Shown piece after piece: positions 51,720-64,000 of a stretch of DNA of 64,000 nt. Below the pieces are notes generated by a model, which ran no database searches, was not told the DNA's origin, and was given only the letters and a program-made list of their open reading frames with translations. The stretch's first letter is position 1. Each line of letters begins with the position of its first letter. This DNA comes from Pachyseris speciosa (Eukaryota; Cnidaria; Anthozoa; Scleractinia; Pachyseridae): positions 2,098,501 through 2,162,500 of the forward strand of contig JAEMWC010000022.1 of NCBI GenBank assembly GCA_016490735.1, given 5' to 3'. The translations under genes and the position numbers were made by a program.

Positions 51720-54677
51720 TGAAGGGCTCGGGGCAAGAACGTCCTCCCGGTTTTTGGTCGATTTTCGATGTGCTCAAAACAAACTGAGATTTGGCATGTG
51801 GACTTCATTCCAGTTAAAAAACATTGCTCTGTATTTGTTTTGGTTGATTTCCTTTTCGTTTTCGAGAAATAACGTATGCAAAAAACCCAAGTCAGCTCAT
51901 TCCCTTGCGTATTAATATTCATGCGCGAATTGAATTACCTTTAGGGCACGTGAAATGATTGACGCTTGGAAAGTATTGTTTGATAGTGTGACGTAGACTA
52001 TACATTTGGCGGTTAAAACATCGATTTAAGTTTCATTGATAGGAAACTTACGTGGCTGTGAGGTGTCGATTGCTAGCTAACTTTAATGGAAACTCGCCAG
52101 CCTGGTGGTCGAACGGACGTCATTTAAGTCTGTCGATCGGCAATTCAGACACTTCTGAAAGAAGCCAGTGGTGTTTCTCTGTGCGTGCCAAACGCTGGAA
52201 CAAATCGGCGTTTCGCAGTACAGAGTACTGAGCCAGGCGGGACAGTCTGAAAGCAACTCTCGTCTTAAGAGCGGCCCGCAGTTGAGAGTCTTGGCCCATT
52301 TGCCAAAGGTTGCCGTGCTAGAAATTCGGAAATAAGAGTTGTTTTTTGACTTAGGCGAAAAATATCGGATGTTTGAAGACGTGTTGTGCGCGCTCGAAAG
52401 GATGTTTTTATGCCCACAATCCAATGCGACCACAGAGGGCGCTGTCTCCTTGAAAAGTTCTCGCGAGGACTGGAAATGAATATTCGCTCGGCTGCGGTGG
52501 GAAAATTTTCACTTCGGAGCGGGAACATTACGGAGAATTCATCTAAGAGTGGGAAATCGGCAAGACGAGCAGTCAGTCCGTTTTCGATGAGCTGAGTATC
52601 TTGCAAACAGTGCATTTTCCATCGGTTTTCATTTCTAAACGGCACTTTCAGAATAGTAAGTTTTGCGTGGTTTTGGCGGTTGAGAAACGTCGGCAAAGGA
52701 TTCATTTTCGTCGTCAAATGGAAATATGGAACGAAAATGGTATTAAAATCAAACTAAATGACGACAGGTCAAGAATTTGGACAACATGCCTAACTAGTTC
52801 TGAAGATATTCTTTAGCTTCAAACTGCCGAAATTTGCATACCCGGTATATATGAAATTCGATCGCACACAATGGGCTGTCACACGACTCGCGTGAAAATA
52901 ATTTTAACTGTTTATCTGGGGTGAAAATGCTTTTTGCCGTTAATCTCGCGTGAAAATACTTTTTGATGATGTTTACAAGACTCCATATAAGCGAACTAAC
53001 CGAGGTACTCGATGCAAAAGTGATTTATATCTTAAAATACGCCAGCATGTTTATCAGAGGACGCTGTCACCTTGTCACGTCATTTGTGCTTTGAATATTT
53101 GCTGCGTGCGGCAAAGAAAGTTTTCCTTGCACTGGTTTTCCAAGATACTCAGCTCATCGAAAACGGACTGACTGCTCGTCTTGCCGATTTCCCACTCTTA
53201 GATGAATTCTCCGTAATGTTCCCGCTCCGAAGTGAAAATTTTCCCACCGCAGCCGAGCGAATATTCATTTCCAGTCCTCGCGAGAACTTTTCAAGGAGAC
53301 AGCGCCCTCTGTGGTCGCATTGGATTGTGGGCATAAAAACATCCTTTCGAGCGCGCACAACACGTCTTCAAACATCCGATATTTTTCGCCTAAGTCAAAA
53401 AACAACTCTTATTTCCGAATTTCTAGCACGGCAACCTTTGGCAAATGGGCCAAGACTCTCAACTGCGGGCCGCTCTTAAGACGAGAGTTGCTTTCAGACT
53501 GTCCCGCCTGGCTCAGTACTCTGTACTGCGAAACGCCGATTTGTTCCAGCGTTTGGCACGCACAGAGAAACACCACTGGCTTCTTTCAGAAGTGTCTGAA
53601 TTGCCGATCGACAGACTTAAATGACGTCCGTTCGACCACCAGGCTGGCGAGTTTCCATTAAAGTTAGCTAGCAATCGACACCTCACAGCCACGTAAGTTT
53701 CCTATCAATGAAACTTAAATCGATGTTTTAACCGCCAAATGTATAGTCTACGTCACACTATCAAACAATACTTTCCAAGCGTCAATCATTTCACGTGCCC
53801 TAAAGGTAATTCAATTCGCGCATGAATATTAATACGCAAGGGAATGAGCTGACTTGGGTTTTTTGCATACGTTATTTCTCGAAAACGAAGAGGAAATCAG
53901 CCAAAACAAATACAGAGCAATGTTTTTTAACTGGAATGAAGTCCACATGCCAAATCTCAGTTTGTATTGAGCACATCGAAAATCGACCAAAAACCGGGAG
54001 GACGTTCTTGCCCCGAGCCCTTCATTGCTCAGATCGAGATGTTCATTTTACATTTTGGTGCATTTCTTTGCCGTCCTTTGAAAATAACACTTTCAAATGG
54101 CCAAATTGAAGGTACTGTGGAAGACATCTTTCCAAAACAGTACTTTTTTCATTCTTTTTCTTCATTTCAATGCCGTCCACAAGATAATTGCTCAGATCGA
54201 GATGTTCATTTTACATTTTGGTGCATTTCTTTGCCGTCCTTTGAAAATAACACTTTCAAATGGCCAAATTGAAGGTACTGTGGAAGACATCTTTCCAAAA
54301 CAGTACTTTTTTCATTCTTTTTCTTCATTTCAATGCCGTCCACAACAATATTTGCTCAGATCGAGATGTTCATTTTACATTTTGGTGCATTTCTTTGCCG
54401 TCCTTTGAAAATAACACTTTCAAATGGCCAAATTGAAGGTACTGTGGAAGACATCTTTCCAAAACAGTACTTTTTTCATTCTTTTTCTTCATTTCAATGC
54501 CGTCCACAAGAATAATTGCTCAGATCGAGATGTTCATTTTACATTTTGGTGCATTTCTTTGCCGTCCTTTGAAAATAACACTTTCAAATGGCCAAATTGA
54601 AGGTACTGTGGAAGACATCTTTCCAAAACAGTACTTTTTTCATTCTTTTTCTTCATTTCAATGCCGTCCACAACAAT
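51720..54677 (-). repeat. Array unit 15 (isomer B, 2958 bp)
   Basis: Complete layout. Two of the three B junctions have CAAG-type variants (caagataattg near 54181 and caagaataattg near 54507), so variant junctions are spreading among neighbouring units. Confidence 0.95.
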
Positions 54678-57600
54678 TGAAGGGCTCGGGGCAAGAACGT
54701 CCTCCCGGTTTTTGGTCGATTTTCGATGTGCTCAAAACAAACTGAGATTTGGCATGTGGACTTCATTCCAGTTAAAAAACATTGCTCTGTATTTGTTTTG
54801 GTTGATTTCCTTTTCGTTTTCGAGAAATAACGTATGCAAAAAACCCAAGTCAGCTCATTCCCTTGCGTATTAATATTCATGCGCGAATTGAATTACCTTT
54901 AGGGCACGTGAAATGATTGACGCTTGGAAAGTATTGTTTGATAGTGTGACGTAGACTATACATTTGGCGGTTAAAACATCGATTTAAGTTTCATTGATAG
55001 GAAACTTACGTGGCTGTGAGGTGTCGATTGCTAGCTAACTTTAATGGAAACTCGCCAGCCTGGTGGTCGAACGGACGTCATTTAAGTCTGTCGATCGGCA
55101 ATTCAGACACTTCTGAAAGAAGCCAGTGGTGTTTCTCTGTGCGTGCCAAACGCTGGAACAAATCGGCGTTTCGCAGTACAGAGTACTGAGCCAGGCGGGA
55201 CAGTCTGAAAGCAACTCTCGTCTTAAGAGCGGCCCGCAGTTGAGAGTCTTGGCCCATTTGCCAAAGGTTGCCGTGCTAGAAATTCGGAAATAAGAGTTGT
55301 TTTTTGACTTAGGCGAAAAATATCGGATGTTTGAAGACGTGTTGTGCGCGCTCGAAAGGATGTTTTTATGCCCACAATCCAATGCGACCACAGAGGGCGC
55401 TGTCTCCTTGAAAAGTTCTCGCGAGGACTGGAAATGAATATTCGCTCGGCTGCGGTGGGAAAATTTTCACTTCGGAGCGGGAACATTACGGAGAATTCAT
55501 CTAAGAGTGGGAAATCGGCAAGACGAGCAGTCAGTCCGTTTTCGATGAGCTGAGTATCTTGCAAACAGTGCATTTTCCATCGGTTTTCATTTCTAAACGG
55601 CACTTTCAGAATAGTAAGTTTTGCGTGGTTTGGCGGTTGAGAAACGTCGGCAAAGGATTCATTTTCGTCGTCAAATGGAAAATATGGAACGAAAATGGTA
55701 TTAAAATCAAACTAAATGACGACAGGTCAAGAATTTGGACAACATGCCTAACTAGTTCTGAAGATATTCTTTAGCTTCAAACTGCCGAAAATTTGCATAC
55801 CCGGTATATATGAAATTCGATCGCACACAATGGGCTGTCACACGACTCGCGTGAAAATAATTTTAACTGTTTATCTGGGGTGAAAATGCTTTTTGCCGTT
55901 AATCTCGCGTGAAAATACTTTTTGATGATGTTTACAAGACTCCATATAAGCGAACTAACCGAGGTACTCGATGCAAAAGTGATTTATATCTTAAAATACG
56001 CCAGCATGTTTATCAGAGGACGCTGTCACCTTGTCACGTCATTTGTGCTTTGAATATTTGCTGCGTGCGGCAAAGAAAGTTTTCCTTGCACTGGTTTTCC
56101 AAGATACTCAGCTCATCGAAAACGGACTGACTGCTCGTCTTGCCGATTTCCCACTCTTAGATGAATTCTCCGTAATGTTCCCGCTCCGAAGTGAAAATTT
56201 TCCCACCGCAGCCGAGCGAATATTCATTTCCAGTCCTCGCGAGAACTTTTCAAGGAGACAGCGCCCTCTGTGGTCGCATTGGATTGTGGGCATAAAAACA
56301 TCCTTTCGAGCGCGCACAACACGTCTTCAAACATCCGATATTTTTCGCCTAAGTCAAAAAACAACTCTTATTTCCGAATTTCTAGCACGGCAACCTTTGG
56401 CAAATGGGCCAAGACTCTCAACTGCGGGCCGCTCTTAAGACGAGAGTTGCTTTCAGACTGTCCCGCCTGGCTCAGTACTCTGTACTGCGAAACGCCGATT
56501 TGTTCCAGCGTTTGGCACGCACAGAGAAACACCACTGGCTTCTTTCAGAAGTGTCTGAATTGCCGATCGACAGACTTAAATGACGTCCGTTCGACCACCA
56601 GGCTGGCGAGTTTCCATTAAAGTTAGCTAGCAATCGACACCTCACAGCCACGTAAGTTTCCTATCAATGAAACTTAAATCGATGTTTTAACCGCCAAATG
56701 TATAGTCTACGTCACACTATCAAACAATACTTTCCAAGCGTCAATCATTTCACGTGCCCTAAAGGTAATTCAATTCGCGCATGAATATTAATACGCAAGG
56801 GAATGAGCTGACTTGGGTTTTTTGCATACGTTATTTCTCGAAAACGAAGAGGAAATCAGCCAAAACAAATACAGAGCAATGTTTTTTAACTGGAATGAAG
56901 TCCACATGCCAAATCTCAGTTTGTATTGAGCACATCGAAAATCGACCAAAAACCGGAGGACGTTCTTGCCCCGAGCCCTTCATTGCTCAGATCGAGATGT
57001 TCATTTTACATTTTGGTGCATTTCTTTGCCGTCCTTTGAAAATAACACTTTCAAATGGCCAAATTGAAGGTACTGTGGAAGACATCTTTCCAAAACAGTA
57101 CTTTTTTCATTCTTTTTCTTCATTTCAATGCCGTCCACAACAATAATTGCTCAGATCGAGATGTTCATTTTACATTTTGGTGCATTTCTTTGCCGTCCTT
57201 TGAAAATAACACTTTCAAATGGCCAAATTGAAGGTACTGTGGAAGACATCTTTCCAAAACAGTACTTTTTTCATTCTTTTTCTTCATTTCAATGCCGTCC
57301 ACAACAATATTTGCTCAGATCGAGATGTTCATTTTACATTTTGGTGCATTTCTTTGCCGTCCTTTGAAAATAACACTTTCAAATGGCCAAATTGAAGGTA
57401 CTGTGGAAGACATCTTTCCAAAACAGTACTTTTTTCATTCTTTTTCTTCATTTCAATGCCGTCCACAAGAATAATTGCTCAGATCGAGATGTTCATTTTA
57501 CATTTTGGTGCATTTCTTTGCCGTCCTTTGAAAATAACACTTTCAAATGGCCATTGAAGGTACTGTGGAAAACAGTACTTTTTTCATTCTTTTTCTTCAT

Positions 57601-57946
57601 TTCAATGCCGTCCACAACATTTGCTCAGATCGAGATGTTCATTTTACATTTTGGTGCATTTCTTTGCCGTCCTTTGAAAATAACACTTTCAAATGGCCAA
57701 ATTGAAGGTACTGTGGAAGACATCTTTCCAAAACAGTACTTTTTTCATTCTTTTTCTTCATTTCAATGCCGTCCACAAGAATAATTGCTCAGATCGAGAT
57801 GTTCATTTTACATTTTGGTGCATTTCTTTGCCGTCCTTTGAAAATAACACTTTCAAATGGCCAAATTGAAGGTACTGTGGAAGACATCTTTCCAAAACAG
57901 TACTTTTTTCATTCTTTTTCTTCATTTCAATGCCGTCCACAACAAT
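54678..57946 (-). repeat. Array unit 16 (isomer B, six subrepeats, 3269 bp)
   Basis: Block B (56983-57946) is expanded to six subrepeats, one shortened by internal losses near 57552-57575. Confidence 0.94.
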
Positions 57947-60900
57947 TGAAGGGCTCGGGGCAAGAACGTCCTCCCGGTTTTTGGTCGATTTTCGATGTGC
58001 TCAAAACAAACTGAGATTTGGCATGTGGACTTCATTCCAGTTAAAAAACATTGCTCTGTATTTGTTTTGGTTGATTTCCTTTTCGTTTTCGAGAAATAAC
58101 GTATGCAAAAAACCCAAGTCAGCTCATTCCCTTGCGTATTAATATTCATGCGCGAATTGAATTACCTTTAGGGCACGTGAAATGATTGACGCTTGGAAAG
58201 TATTGTTTGATAGTGTGACGTAGACTATACATTTGGCGGTTAAAACATCGATTTAAGTTTCATTGATAGGAAACTTACGTGGCTGTGAGGTGTCGATTGC
58301 TAGCTAACTTTAATGGAAACTCGCCAGCCTGGTGGTCGAACGGACGTCATTTAAGTCTGTCGATCGGCAATTCAGACACTTCTGAAAGAAGCCAGTGGTG
58401 TTTCTCTGTGCGTGCCAAACGCTGGAACAAATCGGCGTTTCGCAGTACAGAGTACTGAGCCAGGCGGGACAGTCTGAAAGCAACTCTCGTCTTAAGAGCG
58501 GCCCGCAGTTGAGAGTCTTGGCCCATTTGCCAAAGGTTGCCGTGCTAGAAATTCGGAAATAAGAGTTGTTTTTTGACTTAGGCGAAAAATATCGGATGTT
58601 TGAAGACGTGTTGTGCGCGCTCGAAAGGATGTTTTTATGCCCACAATCCAATGCGACCACAGAGGGCGCTGTCTCCTTGAAAAGTTCTCGCGAGGACTGG
58701 AAATGAATATTCGCTCGGCTGCGGTGGGAAAATTTTCACTTCGGAGCGGGAACATTACGGAGAATTCATCTAAGAGTGGGAAATCGGCAAGACGAGCAGT
58801 CAGTCCGTTTTCGATGAGCTGAGTATCTTGCAAACAGTGCATTTTCCATCGGTTTTCATTTCTAAACGGCACTTTCAGAATAGTAAGTTTTGCGTGGTTT
58901 TGGCGGTTGAGAAACGTCGGCAAAGGATTCATTTTCGTCGTCAAATGGAAAATATGGAACGAAAATGGTATTAAAATCAAACTAAATGACGACAGGTCAA
59001 GAATTTGGACAACATGCCTAACTAGTTCTGAAGATATTCTTTAGCTTCAAACTGCCGAAAATTTGCATACCCGGTATATATGAAATTCGATCGCACACAA
59101 TGGGCTGTCACACGACTCGCGTGAAAATAATTTTAACTGTTTATCTGGGGTGAAAATGCTTTTTGCCGTTAATCTCGCGTGAAAATACTTTTTGATGATG
59201 TTTACAAGACTCCATATAAGCGAACTAACCGAGGTACTCGATGCAAAAGTGATTTATATCTTAAAATACGCCAGCATGTTTATCAGAGGACGCTGTCACC
59301 TTGTCACGTCATTTGTGCTTTGAATATTTGCTGCGTGCGGCAAAGAAAGTTTTCCTTGCACTGGTTTTCCAAGATACTCAGCTCATCGAAAACGGACTGA
59401 CTGCTCGTCTTGCCGATTTCCCACTCTTAGATGAATTCTCCGTAATGTTCCCGCTCCGAAGTGAAAATTTTCCCACCGCAGCCGAGCGAATATTCATTTC
59501 CAGTCCTCGCGAGAACTTTTCAAGGAGACAGCGCCCTCTGTGGTCGCATTGGATTGTGGGCATAAAAACATCCTTTCGAGCGCGCACAACACGTCTTCAA
59601 ACATCCGATATTTTTCGCCTAAGTCAAAAAACAACTCTTATTTCCGAATTTCTAGCACGGCAACCTTTGGCAAATGGGCCAAGACTCTCAACTGCGGGCC
59701 GCTCTTAAGACGAGAGTTGCTTTCAGACTGTCCCGCCTGGCTCAGTACTCTGTACTGCGAAACGCCGATTTGTTCCAGCGTTTGGCACGCACAGAGAAAC
59801 ACCACTGGCTTCTTTCAGAAGTGTCTGAATTGCCGATCGACAGACTTAAATGACGTCCGTTCGACCACCAGGCTGGCGAGTTTCCATTAAAGTTAGCTAG
59901 CAATCGACACCTCACAGCCACGTAAGTTTCCTATCAATGAAACTTAAATCGATGTTTTAACCGCCAAATGTATAGTCTACGTCACACTATCAAACAATAC
60001 TTTCCAAGCGTCAATCATTTCACGTGCCCTAAAGGTAATTCAATTCGCGCATGAATATTAATACGCAAGGGAATGAGCTGACTTGGGTTTTTTGCATACG
60101 TTATTTCTCGAAAACGAAGAGGAAATCAGCCAAAACAAATACAGAGCAATGTTTTTTAACTGGAATGAAGTCCACATGCCAAATCTCAGTTTGTATTGAG
60201 CACATCGAAAATCGACCAAAAACCGGGAGGACGTTCTTGCCCCGAGCCCTTCATTGCTCAGATCGAGATGTTCATTTTACATTTTGGTGCATTTCTTTGC
60301 CGTCCTTTGAAAATAACACTTTCAAATGGCCAAATTGAAGGTACTGTGGAAGACATCTTTCCAAAACAGTACTTTTTTCATTCTTTTTCTTCATTTCAAT
60401 GCCGTCCACAACAATAATTGCTCAGATCGAGATGTTCATTTTACATTTTGGTGCATTTCTTTGCCGTCCTTTGAAAATAACACTTTCAAATGGCCAAATT
60501 GAAGGTACTGTGGAAGACATCTTTCCAAAACAGTACTTTTTTCATTCTTTTTCTTCATTTCAATGCCGTCCACAACAATATTTGCTCAGATCGAGATGTT
60601 CATTTTACATTTTGGTGCATTTCTTTGCCGTCCTTTGAAAATAACACTTTCAAATGGCCAAATTGAAGGTACTGTGGAAGACATCTTTCCAAAACAGTAC
60701 TTTTTCATTCTTTTTCTTCATTTCAATGCCGTCCACAAGAATAATTGCTCAGATCGAGATGTTCATTTTACATTTTGGTGCATTTCTTTGCCGTCCTTTG
60801 AAAATAACACTTTCAAATGGCCAAATTGAAGGTACTGTGGAAGACATCTTTCCAAAACAGTACTTTTTTCATTCTTTTTCTTCATTTCAATGCCGTCCAC

Positions 60901-61226
60901 AACAATATTTGCTCAGATCGAGATGTTCATTTTACATTTTGGTGCATTTCTTTGCCGTCCTTTGAAAATAACACTTTCAAATGGCCAAATTGAAGGTACT
61001 GTGGAAGACAAAACAGTACTTTTTTCATTCTTTTTCTTCATTTCAATGCCGTCCACAAGAATAATTGCTCAGATCGAGATGTTCATTTTACATTTTGGTG
61101 CATTTCTTTGCCGTCCTTTGAAAATAACACTTTCAAATGGCCAAATTGAAGGTACTGTGGAAGACATCTTTCCAAAACAGTACTTTTTTCATTCTTTTTC
61201 TTCATTTCAATGCCGTCCACAACAAT
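57947..61226 (-). repeat. Array unit 17 (isomer B, six subrepeats, 3280 bp)
   Basis: Block B (60254-61226) has six subrepeats. Their junctions alternate in a duplicated pattern (aatatttg, agaataattg, aatatttg, agaataattg), as expected if a two-copy segment was duplicated. One copy lacks about 9 bp near 61010. Confidence 0.94.
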
Positions 61227-64000
61227 TGAAGGGCTCGGGGCAAGAACGTCCTCCCGGTTTTTGGTCGATTTTCGATGTGCTCAAAACAAACTGAGATTTG
61301 GCATGTGGACTTCATTCCAGTTAAAAAACATTGCTCTGTATTTGTTTTGGTTGATTTCCTTTTCGTTTTCGAGAAATAACGTATGCAAAAAACCCAAGTC
61401 AGCTCATTCCCTTGCGTATTAATATTCATGCGCGAATTGAATTACCTTTAGGGCACGTGAAATGATTGACGCTTGGAAAGTATTGTTTGATAGTGTGACG
61501 TAGACTATACATTTGGCGGTTAAAACATCGATTTAAGTTTCATTGATAGGAAACTTACGTGGCTGTGAGGTGTCGATTGCTAGCTAACTTTAATGGAAAC
61601 TCGCCAGCCTGGTGGTCGAACGGACGTCATTTAAGTCTGTCGATCGGCAATTCAGACACTTCTGAAAGAAGCCAGTGGTGTTTCTCTGTGCGTGCCAAAC
61701 GCTGGAACAAATCGGCGTTTCGCAGTACAGAGTACTGAGCCAGGCGGGACAGTCTGAAAGCAACTCTCGTCTTAAGAGCGGCCCGCAGTTGAGAGTCTTG
61801 GCCCATTTGCCAAAGGTTGCCGTGCTAGAAATTCGGAAATAAGAGTTGTTTTTTGACTTAGGCGAAAAATATCGGATGTTTGAAGACGTGTTGTGCGCGC
61901 TCGAAAGGATGTTTTTATGCCCACAATCCAATGCGACCACAGAGGGCGCTGTCTCCTTGAAAAGTTCTCGCGAGGACTGGAAATGAATATTCGCTCGGCT
62001 GCGGTGGGAAAATTTTCACTTCGGAGCGGGAACATTACGGAGAATTCATCTAAGAGTGGGAAATCGGCAAGACGAGCAGTCAGTCCGTTTTCGATGAGCT
62101 GAGTATCTTGCAAACAGTGCATTTTCCATCGGTTTTCATTTCTAAACGGCACTTTCAGAATAGTAAGTTTTGCGTGGTTTTGGCGGTTGAGAAACGTCGG
62201 CAAAGGATTCATTTTCGTCGTCAAATGGAAAATATGGAACGAAAATGGTATTAAAATCAAACTAAATGACGACAGGTCAAGAATTTGGACAACATGCCTA
62301 ACTAGTTCTGAAGATATTCTTTAGCTTCAAACTGCCGAAAATTTGCATACCCGGTATATATGAAATTCGATCGCACACAATGGGCTGTCACACGACTCGC
62401 GTGAAAATAATTTTAACTGTTTATCTGGGGTGAAAATGCTTTTTGCCGTTAATCTCGCGTGAAAATACTTTTTGATGATGTTTACAAGACTCCATATAAG
62501 CGAACTAACCGAGGTACTCGATGCAAAAGTGATTTATATCTTAAAATACGCCAGCATGTTTATCAGAGGACGCTGTCACCTTGTCACGTCATTTGTGCTT
62601 TGAATATTTGCTGCGTGCGGCAAAGAAAGTTTTCCTTGCACTGGTTTTCCAAGATACTCAGCTCATCGAAAACGGACTGACTGCTCGTCTTGCCGATTTC
62701 CCACTCTTAGATGAATTCTCCGTAATGTTCCCGCTCCGAAGTGAAAATTTTCCCACCGCAGCCGAGCGAATATTCATTTCCAGTCCTCGCGAGAACTTTT
62801 CAAGGAGACAGCGCCCTCTGTGGTCGCATTGGATTGTGGGCATAAAAACATCCTTTCGAGCGCGCACAACACGTCTTCAAACATCCGATATTTTTCGCCT
62901 AAGTCAAAAAACAACTCTTATTTCCGAATTTCTAGCACGGCAACCTTTGGCAAATGGGCCAAGACTCTCAACTGCGGGCCGCTCTTAAGACGAGAGTTGC
63001 TTTCAGACTGTCCCGCCTGGCTCAGTACTCTGTACTGCGAAACGCCGATTTGTTCCAGCGTTTGGCACGCACAGAGAAACACCACTGGCTTCTTTCAGAA
63101 GTGTCTGAATTGCCGATCGACAGACTTAAATGACGTCCGTTCGACCACCAGGCTGGCGAGTTTCCATTAAAGTTAGCTAGCAATCGACACCTCACAGCCA
63201 CGTAAGTTTCCTATCAATGAAACTTAAATCGATGTTTTAACCGCCAAATGTATAGTCTACGTCACACTATCAAACAATACTTTCCAAGCGTCAATCATTT
63301 CACGTGCCCTAAAGGTAATTCAATTCGCGCATGAATATTAATACGCAAGGGAATGAGCTGACTTGGGTTTTTTGCATACGTTATTTCTCGAAAACGAAGA
63401 GGAAATCAGCCAAAACAAATACAGAGCAATGTTTTTTAACTGGAATGAAGTCCACATGCCAAATCTCAGTTTGTATTGAGCACATCGAAAATCGACCAAA
63501 AACCGGGAGGACGTTCTTGCCCCGAGCCCTTCATTGCTCAGATCGAGATGTTCATTTTACATTTTGGTGCATTTCTTTGCCGTCCTTTGAAAATAACACT
63601 TTCAAATGGCCAAATTGAAGGTACTGTGGAAGACATCTTTCCAAAACAGTACTTTTTTCATTCTTTTTCTTCATTTCAATGCCGTCCACAACAATAATTG
63701 CTCAGATCGAGATGTTCATTTTACATTTTGGTGCATTTCTTTGCCGTCCTTTGAAAATAACACTTTCAAATGGCCAAATTGAAGGTACTGTGGAAGACAT
63801 CTTTCCAAAACAGTACTTTTTTCATTCTTTTTCTTCATTTCAATGCCGTCCACAACAATATTTGCTCAGATCGAGATGTTCATTTTACATTTTGGTGCAT
63901 TTCTTTGCCGTCCTTTGAAAATAACACTTTCAAATGGCCAAATTGAAGGTACTGTGGAAGACATCTTTCCAAAACAGTACTTTTTTCATTCTTTTTCTTC
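61227..64000 (-). repeat. Array unit 18 (isomer B, cut by window end)
   Basis: Left arm 61227-62110, spacer 62111-62649, right arm 62650-63533, and nearly three reversed B copies before the sequence stops mid-repeat. Confidence 0.95.

Larger units (their letters stand above)
7466..64000. repeat. Giant tandem array of ~2.96 kb quadripartite inverted-repeat units (right end outside window)
   Basis: From 7466 to the end, the sequence is tandem copies of one unit. Undamaged left-half units are exactly 2961 bp (13386, 16347, 19308, 22269 and 25230 start successive copies) and look near-identical by eye. Each unit consists of a left arm (884 bp), single-copy spacer C (539 bp), a right arm (884 bp inverted copy of the left) and block B (four 164 bp tandem subrepeats). 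Eighteen recognisable units plus one rearranged segment are present. No rRNA, tRNA, snRNA, transposase or recombinase sequence is recognisable. The clean start at 7466 fixes one chromosomal border; the other is not in the window. Confidence 0.97.

Noticed and set aside
7466..64000. rDNA, snRNA or histone tandem cluster as the explanation for the array
   Set aside because: No stretch matching recalled 5S, 18S, 28S, U1-U6 or core histone sequence was found in the arms, spacer or block B.

Overview
The window is eukaryotic DNA, probably from an invertebrate animal. A multi-exon gene with clean GT/AG introns occupies the first 7.1 kb. Its introns carry a decayed Penelope-like retroelement and small inverted-repeat (MITE-like) elements of a style I associate with anthozoan cnidarians such as stony corals. 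That taxonomic guess is inference; no rRNA or mitochondrial marker is present.

Region 1 (1-7113, minus strand): twelve exons give the N-terminal 584 codons of a long coiled-coil protein. From recalled family features I identify it as the homologue of vertebrate CCDC150. All twelve exons join in frame. The gene continues past the left edge of the window, so its 3' part is missing. Region 2 (7114-7465) is the short 5' flank, with CCAAT-like and YY1-like motifs and a few diverged short repeats.

Region 3 (7466-64000, at least 56.5 kb, running off the right edge) is one huge tandem array with no convincing gene. The canonical unit is about 2961 bp and has a quadripartite plan: an 884 bp left arm, a 539 bp single-copy spacer (C), an 884 bp right arm that is a near-perfect inverted copy of the left arm, and a block (B) of four 164 bp tandem subrepeats. 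Two isomers exist. From 7466 to about 31.7 kb, B points one way. From about 33.4 kb to the end, B is reversed together with the arm-tip sequence variants, while spacer C keeps the same direction throughout. A simple inversion of the array cannot produce this. It is the relation between the flip-flop isomers of circles with inverted repeats, such as the yeast 2-micron plasmid or plastid genomes. The changeover lies in a rearranged segment (30546-34068) inside a stretch rich in single-base indels (about 25.3-41.4 kb), so an assembly misjoin must be excluded.

Each spacer also holds three 29 bp direct repeats beside a TATA-like motif. The arms would form an 884 bp hairpin if transcribed. No transposase, recombinase or replication protein is encoded in the window, so any mobility or replication of the unit would depend on factors encoded elsewhere.
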